NCBI RefSeq assembly: GCF_018131225.1
Contig: NZ_JAFCMM010000001.1
Location: forward strand, 1,984,001 to 2,048,000
From: Bradyrhizobium sp. U87765 SZCCT0048
Lineage (GTDB): Bacteria > Pseudomonadota > Alphaproteobacteria > Rhizobiales > Xanthobacteraceae
Reading direction: 5' to 3'
Length of the DNA: 64,000 bases
In this document: positions 26,816 through 35,972 of the stretch, piece by piece
How positions within the stretch are numbered: the stretch's first letter is position 1
Layout of the letters: each line of letters begins with the position of its first letter
Made by a program: the position numbers and the translations under genes
Notes under the pieces: generated by a model
Seen by the model: the letters and a program-made list of their open reading frames with translations, nothing else
Told to the model about the DNA's origin: nothing
The model's database searches: none

Positions 26816-27427
26816 TTAAAATGTCGGCGGTGTGCAGACCCAGAGAATGCTGGCCGCGGCGTCGCCGAGGTTTCGGTAGGAATGCGGAATGTTCGAACGG
26901 AAGCAGAAGCCATCACCGGTCTCGAGCCGGTGCCTGTCACCATTCAGGGTCAGTTCGACGACCCCGGCGAGAACATAGCCGACTTCCTCGCCTTCATGCG
27001 TGATCGTCTCCCCGCTCAATCCGCCGACTTCCAGATGATGGATATTGCACTGGAGAAGATGGCCTTCCTTGTAGGGGATGATGCGCTCGAGCATCACGCC
27101 GCGCGACGCCCGCTTGCGCTTGTCCAGGGTGATGAACGGCCGCGCGCCCTTGCGGAAGATCACAGCTTCGTCGTCGGACGGCTCGTCGAACAGCCAGCTG
27201 ATGTTGGTTTCCAGCACCTGGACGACGCGGTGAATCATCGGAAGGGAGGGCAGAACCTTTCCGTTCTCAACCTTGGAGAGCAAACTTTCCGAGCATCCCC
27301 CGCGGACAGCGAGCTCCTTCAGCGTCAAACCCTTCATCTGCCGCGCAAGGCGCAGCCGCAAACCGAGGCTCTTCTTGGTATTGGTCAGGCCATCCCGTTG
27401 CGGCTCTTGGCTTTTCTTCCTCGTCAT
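26816..27427 (-). CDS. XRE-family regulator with cupin sensor domain
   Basis: 203 residues from the ATG at 27427. The helix-turn-helix is at about 18-72 (LRLARQMKGLTLKELAVRGG, SLLSKVENGKVLPS). A C-terminal cupin_2 domain at about 115-200 has HHLEVGGLSGETITHEGEEVGYVLAG. XRE-cupin proteins such as PuuR sense a small ligand in the cupin and repress catabolic or transport operons. It is the last gene of the ABC importer operon, 49 bp after the SDR, and may bind the palindrome at 33875 upstream of that operon. Confidence 0.87.
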   Translation of the reverse strand: MTRKKSQEPQRDGLTNTKKSLGLRLRLARQMKGLTLKELAVRGGCSESLLSKVENGKVLPSLPMIHRVVQVLETNISWLFDEPSDDEAVIFRKGARPFITLDKRKRASRGVMLERIIPYKEGHLLQCNIHHLEVGGLSGETITHEGEEVGYVLAGVVELTLNGDRHRLETGDGFCFRSNIPHSYRNLGDAAASILWVCTPPTF

Positions 27428-27476
27428 CCCAGACCCTTGTCGGACGCGACCGGCTCGGTCGTCGTTATCGATGGTC

Positions 27477-28235
27477 CTAGTGCGCCATGCCGCCATCGAC
27501 CATCATCTGCTTGGCCGTGATATAGCGGGATTCCTCGGATGCCAGAAATACGTAAATGGGGGCAACCTCGTCCGGTGTTCCCTGGCGCCCGAGAGGCACG
27601 ATCCGCCTGACCACCTCGCCATGTGCCTCCACACCGCCCATCAGGGCGATCGCCGGATTGTTGAAGGGCGTGTCGATCCACCCCGGCAGCACAGAGTTGA
27701 CGCGGATGTTGTCGGGAGCGAGCTCCTGCGCCAGCGCCACCGTGAAAGCGATGACCGCTCCCTTGGCCGCGGCATAGCCGGTCATTCCCGGAGCGCCGCG
27801 AAGTCCAGCCAGCGACGATGTTGTGATGATGCTTCCGCCGCCGGCCCGGCGCAGCGCCGGCGCGGCATATTTCGCGGCGAAGAACGTGCCACGCGCATTG
27901 ACATCGAAGACGGCATCCCAGTCCGCCGCGGCGAAGCCCTCGGCGTGCCCCAGCCGCTGCAGGCCGGCAAAGACGACGAGCGTATCGAGCCCACCCATGC
28001 GCGCCTCGGCCGTGGCGACGGCATCCCGAACACTGTGTTCGTCGCGAACGTCACAAGCCAGGGCCGAGGCATGGCCCGCGTCTCCCGCAGCTGCCGCGAC
28101 CGTCCCATCCGCTGCGGGCAGGTTGATGTCGGCGACGACTATCCCTGCACCATTGGCAGCAAAGGCCAGCGCCGCGGCCTGGCCGATGCCTGTCGCCGCT
28201 CCGATCATCAAGGCTCTCTTTCCGGCAAGTCTCAT
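27477..28235 (-). CDS. SDR-family NAD(P)-dependent oxidoreductase
   Basis: 252 residues from the ATG at 28235, with AGGAGA before it. The cofactor motif is GAATGIG (about 12-18). The catalytic Ser lies in TTSSLAG and the Tyr-Lys pair in GYAAAKG (about 153-159). GWIDTPF and the C-terminal YITAKQMMVDGG are usual for classical SDRs. It sits between the ABC importer genes and the XRE-cupin regulator, so it probably acts on the imported compound or a breakdown product of it; this is inference. Confidence 0.88.
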   Translation of the reverse strand: MRLAGKRALMIGAATGIGQAAALAFAANGAGIVVADINLPAADGTVAAAAGDAGHASALACDVRDEHSVRDAVATAEARMGGLDTLVVFAGLQRLGHAEGFAAADWDAVFDVNARGTFFAAKYAAPALRRAGGGSIITTSSLAGLRGAPGMTGYAAAKGAVIAFTVALAQELAPDNIRVNSVLPGWIDTPFNNPAIALMGGVEAHGEVVRRIVPLGRQGTPDEVAPIYVFLASEESRYITAKQMMVDGGMAH

Positions 28236-28322
28236 GATGCGTTCTCCTGGTACGAGGTCTCTGCCTCTTCGGCACTCGAAAGCGGATTTCGTGCCCATCG
28301 CCCGATGGTCGGCCCCGGCAGA

Positions 28323-30191
28323 TCATCCATTGACGCCGTGCTCATCGACCGCACGTCGCGCGGATTGTCCGGACATCCCGAACGATGCTGCCGGCAGCTG
28401 CCGCGGCTCCAGATGACAGGCAGTGGCATGCCCGGCGCCACCGGCCAGAAGCGCGGGCTCCCGGCTTCGGCAGGCGTCGAAGACGAACGGACAACGGCTC
28501 TGGAACGAGCAGCCCCGCGGGATGTGGATCGGGTCCGGGGGCTCGCCCTCGAGCAGATAGGTCTGGGGCAGGAACGGCTTTGCCTCCACGGTGCTGACGG
28601 AGCTCAGCAAGGTCCGTGTGTAGGGGTGAGACGGGTTGTCGAAGATCGTCGCGTTGTCGCCGATCTCCACGATCCGGCCGAGATACATCACCGCGATACG
28701 CGCGCAGGCGCGACGGACCATCGCGAGATCATGGGAGATATAGAGATAGGTGATGCCGTGCCTGCGCTGGAGGCCATCGAACAGGTCGAGAAGCCTGGCC
28801 TGCTCGACCTGATCGAGAGCGGACAGCGTCTCGTCGAGGATCAGCAGCTTCGGCTCCAGCACCATCGCGCGCGCGATGTTGACACGCTGACGCTGCCCGG
28901 CGCTCAGCCCTACGGGCAAGCTGTCATAGAGGTCGAGCGAAAGGCCGACCTCCGTCATCACCTCGCAGACCCGCTCTCTCAACCGGCGGCCCGAAGCAAG
29001 ACGATGGATGCGCAGCGGCTCCTCGATCGTGGCCCCGATCGATGCATGCGACGGGATGGCGTTGTAGGGATCCTGCAGCAGCAGCTGAAACTTGCGGCGC
29101 ATCGCCAGCAGCGCCTCGCCACGCAGCACCGCAACATCGCCGCCGTCCACCTCGATCGCGCCGGTATCCGGCTTTTCCAGCGACGACAGCAGGCGCGACA
29201 GCGTCGACTTTCCACAGCCGGATTCGCCGATCAGACCCAGGCTCTCGCCGCGACGCACCTCGAACGACACGCCGCGCACGGCTTGCACCTGCTTCTTGCC
29301 GAACAGCGACGCCCGATCCTTGACCTCGTACAACTTGGCGACATCGACCACTTTCAGCACGACGGGCTCGGCGCTCGGCCGGGGGACCTCACCGACGCCG
29401 CTCCAGAGGCGCGGCACCTTCGCGAGCAGCTCGCGGGTATAGGCGTGAGACGGCTGCGCCTGCAGCGCCGCCTTGTCCTGTGTCGCGACCACCCTGCCCT
29501 GATGCAGGACCACGACCTCGTCGGCGATATCCGTGATCGTTCCCAGCGACGAGGATACGAAGACGATGGAGGTCTCGAAGTCGCGCTGCAGCTCGCGCAG
29601 CAACCGCAGAATTTGCGCCGCGACCGTGACGTCCAGCGGCTGCGTGATGTTGTCTGCGACAAGCAGTTTCGGCCGCGAGATCAGCGCATCGACAATCATC
29701 GCGCGCTGCATCATGCCACCGGAGAACTGAAACGGATACTCGTCGAAGCGCGCCCCGGCCGAGGGGATGCGAACCGCATCCAGGAGTTCGATCACACGGT
29801 GGCGCGCATCCCTGCCGGACAGACCGGGTTCGATCTTCCTGAGCTTTTCCTCGATCTGGTGGCCGACCGGCATCGTCGGATCAAGCGCCGTGGTGGGATT
29901 TGAGCCGATGTAGGCGATTTCGCGGCCTCGCAAGGCCGCCATCGCAGCGCCGGACATGCCGAGGAGATCGGAGCCGCGATAGATGACCTTGCCGGAAGCG
30001 ATCCGCAGCGGCGGCGGCAGCCAATTGACCAGCACCTGCGCCAGCAGGGTCTTCCCCGATCCGCTCTCCCCGATCACGCCGAGAACGGCCCGCGGCTGCA
30101 CCGTAAAACTGACGTCCGACAGCAGCTTACGCGGGGCGTTCGCCCCGATGGCGATACTGAGGTTCTCGACCTTCAGAAGGGGCTCCGCCAT
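28323..30191 (-). CDS. Fused double ATP-binding subunit of peptide/nickel-type ABC importer
   Basis: 622 residues from the ATG at 30191, which overlaps the permease stop by one base. Two ATPase domains are joined. The first (about 5-255) keeps Walker A GESGSGKT and signature FSGGMMQR, but has Asn181 in place of the Walker B glutamate (LLVADNITQPLD), Ser in place of the switch His (FVSSSLG, about 211-217), and Ser97 where the Q-loop Gln should be. The second (about 295-560) is intact: GESGCGKS, LSAGQRQRVNI, ILDETLSALD and ISHDLA, followed by an oligopeptide-type C-terminal motif with cysteines (CSFQSRCPF). It should power the two permeases encoded upstream, with only one competent hydrolysis site. 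Confidence 0.92.
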   Translation of the reverse strand: MAEPLLKVENLSIAIGANAPRKLLSDVSFTVQPRAVLGVIGESGSGKTLLAQVLVNWLPPPLRIASGKVIYRGSDLLGMSGAAMAALRGREIAYIGSNPTTALDPTMPVGHQIEEKLRKIEPGLSGRDARHRVIELLDAVRIPSAGARFDEYPFQFSGGMMQRAMIVDALISRPKLLVADNITQPLDVTVAAQILRLLRELQRDFETSIVFVSSSLGTITDIADEVVVLHQGRVVATQDKAALQAQPSHAYTRELLAKVPRLWSGVGEVPRPSAEPVVLKVVDVAKLYEVKDRASLFGKKQVQAVRGVSFEVRRGESLGLIGESGCGKSTLSRLLSSLEKPDTGAIEVDGGDVAVLRGEALLAMRRKFQLLLQDPYNAIPSHASIGATIEEPLRIHRLASGRRLRERVCEVMTEVGLSLDLYDSLPVGLSAGQRQRVNIARAMVLEPKLLILDETLSALDQVEQARLLDLFDGLQRRHGITYLYISHDLAMVRRACARIAVMYLGRIVEIGDNATIFDNPSHPYTRTLLSSVSTVEAKPFLPQTYLLEGEPPDPIHIPRGCSFQSRCPFVFDACRSREPALLAGGAGHATACHLEPRQLPAASFGMSGQSARRAVDEHGVNG

Positions 30192-31096
30192 CAGGCCGCT
30201 CCCTGCAGGACGAGGTTCCGGCTGCGCTCGAGCACACCGCCGATCAGGTTGAGGCTGCCCAGCGACAGCGCCAGAAGACAGCCGGGCACGATGGTGATCC
30301 ACCAGGCGTTAAGCAGGTATTGCGTGCCGCCCGAAATGATGGTCCCGAAGGTCGGGGTCGGCGGCTGGATGCCGATGCCGATGAAGCCGAAGATCGCCTC
30401 GAAAATCATCATGCGGGCGACGTCGAGCACCGCGACAAACGCGATCGAGGGCAGGATCGACGGCGCGATGTGCCGCAACATGATGCGGACATCCGAGGCA
30501 CCGATGATCCGGGCGGCGCGCACATATTCCTTTTGCCGTTCGGCAAGGGTCACACTGCGCGCGACACGCGCATAGGTCGGCCAGCCTGCGAGGACGAGAA
30601 CGGCGATGATGGTGAAGGCGTTCGGCCTGGACATGCCCAGGATGGTGATCGCGAGGATGATCACGGGAATGGACATCTGGACGTCCGTCACCCGCATCAG
30701 GACGACATCCGTCCATCCTCCGCGGTAGCCCGAGAAGATTCCGATGGCGCACCCCAGAACGAACATCAGGACGACACTGGCGGTTCCGATCAGGAACGCG
30801 TTGCGCAGGCCGATCAGAGAGCGCAGCAGCAGGTCACGACCAAGCTGGTCGGTGCCCAGAAGATGCGGCAGGCGTCCGCCGTCCATGAAAAAGGGCGGAA
30901 GAAACTTGTCCTGCACGGTGATCTTCGTGGCGGATGCATCGATGAGGAACGGTCCGGCGACAGTCAGGACGAGCAACAGAACGAACAGAAGGCTCGCGAT
31001 CTTCATGTCCGGCGAACGCCATGCGGTGCGCAGGATGCGCGCATTGACGCTAAGGCTCCGGGCGGGCGCGGTGATGGCGGATGGGGAAACGGTCAT
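30191..31096 (-). CDS. DppC-type ABC importer permease
   Basis: 301 residues from the ATG at 31096. A cytoplasmic N-terminus precedes the first helix (IASLLFVLLLVLTVAGPFLI, about 32-51), then FMDGGRLPHLLGTDQLGRDLLLRSLIG, a DppC/OppC hallmark. The EAA-type loop for contact with the ATPase is near RAARIIGASDVRIMLRHIAPS (about 198-218). It forms the channel with the permease encoded at 31105-32094. Confidence 0.92.
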   Translation of the reverse strand: MTVSPSAITAPARSLSVNARILRTAWRSPDMKIASLLFVLLLVLTVAGPFLIDASATKITVQDKFLPPFFMDGGRLPHLLGTDQLGRDLLLRSLIGLRNAFLIGTASVVLMFVLGCAIGIFSGYRGGWTDVVLMRVTDVQMSIPVIILAITILGMSRPNAFTIIAVLVLAGWPTYARVARSVTLAERQKEYVRAARIIGASDVRIMLRHIAPSILPSIAFVAVLDVARMMIFEAIFGFIGIGIQPPTPTFGTIISGGTQYLLNAWWITIVPGCLLALSLGSLNLIGGVLERSRNLVLQGAA

Positions 31097-31104
31097 GGCC
31101 AAAC

Positions 31105-32094
31105 TCAGAACTTCAAACGCCTGTCGATCGTGGTCGAGGCGAAATCGACGGCGATATTGATGACGACAAGAACGGCGCTCGCGAAGATCGCGACCGTCTG
31201 GATCACGGGAAAATCGCGCTGAAACACCGCGTTGATCGTCAGCAGGCCAACGCCGGGAAAGCTGAAGATGTACTCCACCACGAACAGGCCGCCGAGCAGC
31301 ATGCCAATCATCTGGGCGCCGAAGCTGTTGAGCAGCGGCACCGCGGCGTTGCGCAGGACGTGGCGGAACAGCATCGTTCTTGCGGTCAGTCCGCGAACCT
31401 GGCCGATGTCGTAGAACGGTTCGCGGATGTTCGAGGCGACCGCCACGGAGATCGAGCGGATCATCACCGGCGCCAGTTCGATCGCCAAGACCATGGCCGG
31501 AATGAGCACGTAGCCGACATGGCGATAGCCGATGGCCGGCAGCCATCCGGTCTTGGCCGACAGAAGATAGATCAGCACGATCCCGACCCAGATGTTCGGC
31601 AACGACACCAGGAACGATGACAGATAGAGCGCGAGCTTCTGCGACCAGCCGCCATTGCTGACGCCGGCCAGAATGCCGAGCGGGATCGACAGGGCGCAGG
31701 CCAGCAGGAATCCGCTCGCCGCAAGCAGCAGCGTGTAGGGCAGCGCCCGGCCGATCAGTGCGATGACCGACGCGCGCTCCGCAGGCGCGGAGCCGCCGGC
31801 ATCCTGCGATCCTCCGGTCGCACCGCCCTGCTTGCCGCGAATGAATGAGGTGCCGAAATCGCCCCTGGCGAGATCGCCAAGATAGCGCGCGAACTGCAGC
31901 GGGATGGGGTCGCGCAAGCCGAGACGCTGTGCGGCTTCCTCCATTGCCGACGGCGTCGCCATCGGCCCGAGGATGATGCGGATCGGATCTCCCGGCGCGA
32001 CGCGCAGGAGCGTGAAGATGACAAACGCAACGAGCAGGATGATCAGCACACCCTGACTGATGCGCCGCAGGAAAAACTCCAGAGCAAAGGCCAT
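31105..32094 (-). CDS. DppB-type ABC importer permease
   Basis: 329 residues. The N-terminus FFLRRISQGVLIILLVAFVIFTLLRVAPGDP is diagnostic of DppB/OppB permeases. The usual six helices follow, with the EAA loop in YDIGQVRGLTARTMLFRHVLRNAAVP (about 228-253). An unusual hydrophilic insert rich in Gly, Ser and Ala (GGATGGSQDAGGSA, about 90-103) extends the periplasmic loop. It starts 68 bp after the binding-protein gene, across a stem-loop. Confidence 0.92.
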   Translation of the reverse strand: MAFALEFFLRRISQGVLIILLVAFVIFTLLRVAPGDPIRIILGPMATPSAMEEAAQRLGLRDPIPLQFARYLGDLARGDFGTSFIRGKQGGATGGSQDAGGSAPAERASVIALIGRALPYTLLLAASGFLLACALSIPLGILAGVSNGGWSQKLALYLSSFLVSLPNIWVGIVLIYLLSAKTGWLPAIGYRHVGYVLIPAMVLAIELAPVMIRSISVAVASNIREPFYDIGQVRGLTARTMLFRHVLRNAAVPLLNSFGAQMIGMLLGGLFVVEYIFSFPGVGLLTINAVFQRDFPVIQTVAIFASAVLVVINIAVDFASTTIDRRLKF

Positions 32095-32122
32095 CGGTCA
32101 TCTCACCTGTGAGGAGCGGACA

Positions 32123-32152
32123 CGGGCGATGCGGCCCATGCCGCATCGCCCG
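32123..32152 (-). other. Intercistronic stem-loop after the binding-protein gene
   Basis: A perfect 13-bp stem (CGGGCGATGCGGC with its complement) around a 4-base loop, placed between the binding-protein stop and the permease start. It has no U-run. In ABC operons such structures commonly protect the upstream message, so that the binding protein is made in excess over the membrane parts. Confidence 0.65.
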
Positions 32153-32162
32153 CCGGGCAATC

Positions 32163-33716
32163 TCAGGAGAGCGTCGCCTTCGACAGGTCGATCGGGCCGT
32201 TCGGATAGAACTTGACGCCGCTGAGCTTTCCGCTCATCGCTCGCAGGAACACCGAGGAAAACAGCGAAATGCTCGGCGCCTTCGCCGCGATGAGAGGCAG
32301 GGTCTCCTCGCGAAGGATCTTGAGACGCGCCTCGGTGGAGGTGGCGTTGCGCTCCTTTTCCAGCGAGACGTCGATCGCGGGATCGCTGATGCCGTTGATC
32401 AGGGCGAACTTGGAGAGGTAGTTCGGGCGCAGCACGAGGTCCGGCTCCGGCGAGCCCGTGATCCAGCCGACGTCGATGATGTGTCCCGGCCCCTGGCCGT
32501 CGGCACGGCGATAGAGCTGTTCCTCCCAGGCCGCGGGCTCCAGCGTCGTGAGCTTGACCGGAAAACCCTGCTCCTGAAGCATCGCCGTAATGAGTTCACC
32601 GTACTCGCGCGTCTTCGGGTAGAAGCCGACCGAGGTGATGTACTCGATTTCGGGCAATCCGCGCCCCTTCGGAAATCCCGCCTCGGCCAGCAGGGCCTGA
32701 GCCTTCTCCGGATTGTAGTCGGGATATCCCTTGACCTCGGTGAAGCCGAACTTGACCGGCGAGACATGGCAATTGGATGCCTGCCCGGCTTCGCCGACCA
32801 CGGCCAGCACCTGCGTCCGGTCGATGGCATGACAAACGGCGAGCCGCACCCTGGAATCGTTGAAAGGCGGCTTGTTGCAGCGGAAATGCAGATACTTGTT
32901 CTCGCTGGACAGCGAGCGGTCCGTCTTGAGCTTCGCCTCCTTCTTGAGCGAGAGATACTGCTCGGGCTCGAGACGTTCCGTCAGGTGATATTGCCCGTTC
33001 AGCAGGCCCAGCACGCGGGTGTTGGCATCGGGGACATACGCCCAGACAAGTTGCTCGATGGACGGCTTGCCTTCGTGAAACTTGTCGAACGCCGCGAACT
33101 TGATCTGGTCGCCGACGGTCTCGACATACTTGAACGGCCCGGTTCCGTTCGGCCGTTGCTTCAGTGTCTGGGGATTGCGGATATCGGCCGCCGACATGAT
33201 GGGAAGGAAGCTGGATACGTACCAGAAGTTGAGCGCGGGATAGCCGTACTTGCTGGTGTTGAGCCGCACCGTATGGTCGTCGACGATCTCGACATCGACA
33301 CGCCCCGGATACCAGGCGGACGCCGGCCTGTCGGGGTTGGAGGCATATTCGTAGGTCGCCTTGACGTCTTCGGCCGTGAACGGCTTGCCGTCATGAAACG
33401 TCACGCCGCGGCGCAGCTTGTACTCCAGCGTGTGCTCGTCGACGATCGACCATTCGGTCGCGAGATCAGGCAGGATCTCGCTCGGATTGGCTTCGCTCAT
33501 CGGGCACTTCGTCAGATGGCCAAAGAGAAAGCCTTCCGCGGTGATCTGCGGCGCCACGGTGTGCGAGGTCGGATCCCAGCTGCTTGTCACGGTCCCCGCC
33601 GCGGCAAAGATCAGAGGTCCGCTCGCCGCCGCGGCATTTCCAGCGACAGCCGGCAGCGACAATGCTGCAGCGCCCAAAGCGGTCGTCTTGAGGAGTTCGC
33701 GCCTGCTTATCGTCAT
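32163..33716 (-). CDS. Family 5 extracellular substrate-binding protein of ABC importer
   Basis: 517 residues from the ATG at 33716 with CGGAGGAAA upstream. The N-terminus (SRRELLKTTALGAAALSLPAVAG) is a probable Tat signal. The body is a DppA/OppA-type (SBP_bac_5) protein: EGFLFGHLTKC, EWSIVDEHTLEYKLRRGVTF and DGKPFTAEDVKATYEYA are the family landmarks. It binds the solute (peptide, nickel chelate, opine or similar) in the periplasm and gives it to the two permeases. It is the first gene of a six-gene minus-strand operon that ends in an SDR and an XRE-cupin regulator. The ligand is unknown. Confidence 0.92.
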   Translation of the reverse strand: MTISRRELLKTTALGAAALSLPAVAGNAAAASGPLIFAAAGTVTSSWDPTSHTVAPQITAEGFLFGHLTKCPMSEANPSEILPDLATEWSIVDEHTLEYKLRRGVTFHDGKPFTAEDVKATYEYASNPDRPASAWYPGRVDVEIVDDHTVRLNTSKYGYPALNFWYVSSFLPIMSAADIRNPQTLKQRPNGTGPFKYVETVGDQIKFAAFDKFHEGKPSIEQLVWAYVPDANTRVLGLLNGQYHLTERLEPEQYLSLKKEAKLKTDRSLSSENKYLHFRCNKPPFNDSRVRLAVCHAIDRTQVLAVVGEAGQASNCHVSPVKFGFTEVKGYPDYNPEKAQALLAEAGFPKGRGLPEIEYITSVGFYPKTREYGELITAMLQEQGFPVKLTTLEPAAWEEQLYRRADGQGPGHIIDVGWITGSPEPDLVLRPNYLSKFALINGISDPAIDVSLEKERNATSTEARLKILREETLPLIAAKAPSISLFSSVFLRAMSGKLSGVKFYPNGPIDLSKATLS

Positions 33717-33874
33717 GGGTAGGTTTCCTCCGTTGCTGAACAGGTCATGCAAAGGGGCACCAGCCAGCGATCGAACGCAGCCGCGGATAATGAAAAATGC
33801 GCCCCTTGAGGAAAGCGGGCTTCTTGATCGGCCCGTCAATCTCCGCCGACAGGATTAAATCCAACCACAACCTT

Positions 33875-33891
33875 ATTCAAGTCACTTGAAT
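33875..33891. promoter_or_regulatory. 17-bp palindrome upstream of the ABC importer operon
   Basis: ATTCAAGTCACTTGAAT, 8-bp arms around one base, 159 bp upstream of the binding-protein start. On the minus strand the distal arm ends in TTGAAT, and a TAATCC follows 17 bp later, a weak -35/-10 pair that the palindrome would overlap. It is a good candidate site for the XRE-cupin regulator of the operon. The rest of the 555-bp region 33717-34272 shows no gene. Confidence 0.5.
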
Positions 33892-34272
33892 GAGGATATC
33901 GATATATTTCCGGCTCTCCATATGAGCCACCGGTCACGACGACCCGCGGCAATGCCGATGAATGCTCCAGCATTCGCTCGCGCTACGTGACGCCAGCAGC
34001 AGCGCGTCATCGCGCACACTGCGACGCACGACACACACGCAGGCGACACATCAGGCCCCCGCAATTCGAGACGCTATCATGGATGACTGGCGCTCTTGCG
34101 ACGTGCGCGCGCATCGCGCGTGCGCGGCAGCGCGTTGAAATGCCGCATCGGTCGCTGCGACCTGGCACGACACCGTAACGATAGATCTATCGGCGGACTC
34201 GCGATGATGCTGATCGTGCACAATGTTGACGCTAAGCGCCCGCACTTTCGAAAAAGCTTGCGCTCAAGAAAA

Positions 34273-34300
34273 GAAGGCCCGGTCGGTGGACCGGGCCTTC
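34273..34300 (-). terminator. Rho-independent terminator of the ridA-like operon
   Basis: On the minus strand, GAAGGCCCGGTC and its complement form a 12-bp stem around four bases, followed by TTTTCTTG. It is 18 bp beyond the stop codon of the RidA-like gene, closing the lodA-lodB-ridA unit. Confidence 0.82.
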
Positions 34301-34318
34301 GCAACGACATGAGACGCG

Positions 34319-34786
34319 TTACTTTCTGACCGGCGCGTAGAACGTGCCATCGACCTCCGCGATGTCGTCCTGATCGAGCTTGCGCACCTCGAGCACGGTG
34401 CGCGGCGGATACGGCCCCTTGCCCCACAGCTCTTCCTGCACCTTGTTCACCACCGGACGCAGGCGAACCACGTCGGAGACATAGATCGTCAGCCGCACGG
34501 CATCCTGCAAAGTGGCGCCTTCGGCGGCGGCGACCTGCTTCATGTTGAGGAACATCTGGCGCACGCGCGCCTCCTCCCCCTCGACCAGCTTGTTGGTCAC
34601 GGGGTCGACGCCGCGCATGCCGCCGACAAAAATGAACTCGCCGGCGCGCGCGCCGACGCTCCAGGATCCGCTCGGCTGCACGCCGCCCGCCACTGGCGGA
34701 ATGATCTTGACGTCGCCGGCAAAGGCGTGGCTCGACAGCAGCGCGCAGGCAACGAGGCCCGCGAGCAGTTTCGAATGGACGATCAT
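34319..34786 (-). CDS. Exported RidA (YjgF/YER057c)-family protein
   Basis: 155 residues from the ATG at 34786. A Sec signal peptide (MIVHSKLLAGLVACALLSSHAFA, cleavage near 23) puts it in the periplasm, whereas classical RidA is cytosolic. The fold landmarks are present: VGGMRGVDP, FLNMKQVAAAEGATLQDAVRLTIYV and YPPRTVLEVRKL, which holds the arginine that binds the substrate carboxylate in RidA, with AEVDG after it. RidA hydrolyses reactive imines and enamines to keto compounds and ammonia. It is last in the operon with a LodA-like quinoprotein and LodB-like flavoprotein, 97 bp after lodB. Clearing imines made by amine oxidation is a reasonable but unproven role. Confidence 0.82.
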   Translation of the reverse strand: MIVHSKLLAGLVACALLSSHAFAGDVKIIPPVAGGVQPSGSWSVGARAGEFIFVGGMRGVDPVTNKLVEGEEARVRQMFLNMKQVAAAEGATLQDAVRLTIYVSDVVRLRPVVNKVQEELWGKGPYPPRTVLEVRKLDQDDIAEVDGTFYAPVRK

Positions 34787-34883
34787 GGATAACCTCCGGG
34801 TCAGGACAGAAACTCTGTCAGGGGTGAAAGATTTTTTCCGGCCCGCTCGCGCGGCGAGCGGCGCGAGAGACGCGCGCGATCGA

Positions 34884-35972
34884 TCAGCGGGCGCTCCACG
34901 GATCGCGACGACGCTGCCAGAACGGCGCGTCGGCAAAGCGGTGCTCGGACGCATAGAGTCCGGCCTGGGTGGCGAGATGGGACGCGATGCCCTGCAGGAA
35001 TTGCTGCTCGTAGCGCACCGCAATCGACGCGTCGCCGCCGACCAGCCCGGCGATACTCTCCGCCGCGCGCAGGCCGCTCCACAGCGCGGTCGCCATTCCA
35101 TTGGCGCCCAGCGGATCCATCGCGCTGGCGGCATCACCGGCGCGGACGATGCGGCCTTCGACCAGCGTCGCCGCCGTCACCGTCGCCGCCGATGCGAACT
35201 GCAGCTCCGCCGAGGTCGCCAGATCAATGCCCAGACTTTCCAGCCGGGCGGCGATCACGCTAGTCTGCGATGCCAGCCCGGCCCACACCGGAGCATCCTT
35301 GCGCAAACCGGACGGCAGAAGATCGGAGTCCGTGAACAGGCCCACGAGGACCCGGCTGCCCGGCATCATGGACATGTACCACCAACCGAACGGCACGGCC
35401 TCGACCAGGGTCGCAGCAACGGCCTCGACATCGTCATCGAGCGGATGAATGCTGTAGCAGGCCACGAGCCTGTCCAGCCGGTGCAACGTGTCAGGACCAC
35501 AGCTGATGGCCGCACGGCCGGTGCAGTCAACGACGAACTCCGCCGTGACCGACGATCCGTCCGACAGCCCGATCGTGACCTCGTCCGCCGAACGCATCAG
35601 CTGCCGCGCCTCGGCCGCGATGCGGTCGACGCCATCAGCCGCGAGCGCCGTCGCCATCCGCGCCTCGAGCCGCGCACGGTCGACATGCCATCCCCCGACC
35701 TCCTCCGAAGCCGCGGCGCCGCGGCGCAGCGCCGTGCTGCCCCAGACGGAGAAACGTCCGCGGCTTGCGAGCGCGGTGTCGTCGCCCAGCAGGTCCAGCC
35801 ATCCCAGCGCCTCCAGCGACGGGAATGCCCGCGCCGACAGCGTTTCGCCCCGACTGGCGACGTCAGGCTGCGGGGCGACCAGCAGCGGACGAAATCCCTT
35901 GCGCTGCAAGGCGCGTGCAGAGGCCATGCCGGCCATGCCCGCACCGAGAATGACGGCCTGCCGCGCCGCCAC
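34884..35972 (-). CDS. lodB: LodB-like FAD-dependent maturation oxidoreductase
   Basis: 362 residues from a GTG that overlaps the lodA stop by one base. The FAD-binding fold is at the N-terminus (VILGAGMAGMASARAL, about 7-22). The second FAD motif GRIVRAGDAASAMDPLGANGMATAL lies near 275-300, as in flavin monooxygenases and tryptophan halogenases. In LodA/LodB systems this flavoprotein is required to build the cysteine tryptophylquinone of its partner. The tight coupling to the LodA-like gene supports that role. No signal peptide is seen, so maturation would occur before export. Confidence 0.78.
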   Translation of the reverse strand: MAARQAVILGAGMAGMASARALQRKGFRPLLVAPQPDVASRGETLSARAFPSLEALGWLDLLGDDTALASRGRFSVWGSTALRRGAAASEEVGGWHVDRARLEARMATALAADGVDRIAAEARQLMRSADEVTIGLSDGSSVTAEFVVDCTGRAAISCGPDTLHRLDRLVACYSIHPLDDDVEAVAATLVEAVPFGWWYMSMMPGSRVLVGLFTDSDLLPSGLRKDAPVWAGLASQTSVIAARLESLGIDLATSAELQFASAATVTAATLVEGRIVRAGDAASAMDPLGANGMATALWSGLRAAESIAGLVGGDASIAVRYEQQFLQGIASHLATQAGLYASEHRFADAPFWQRRRDPWSAR

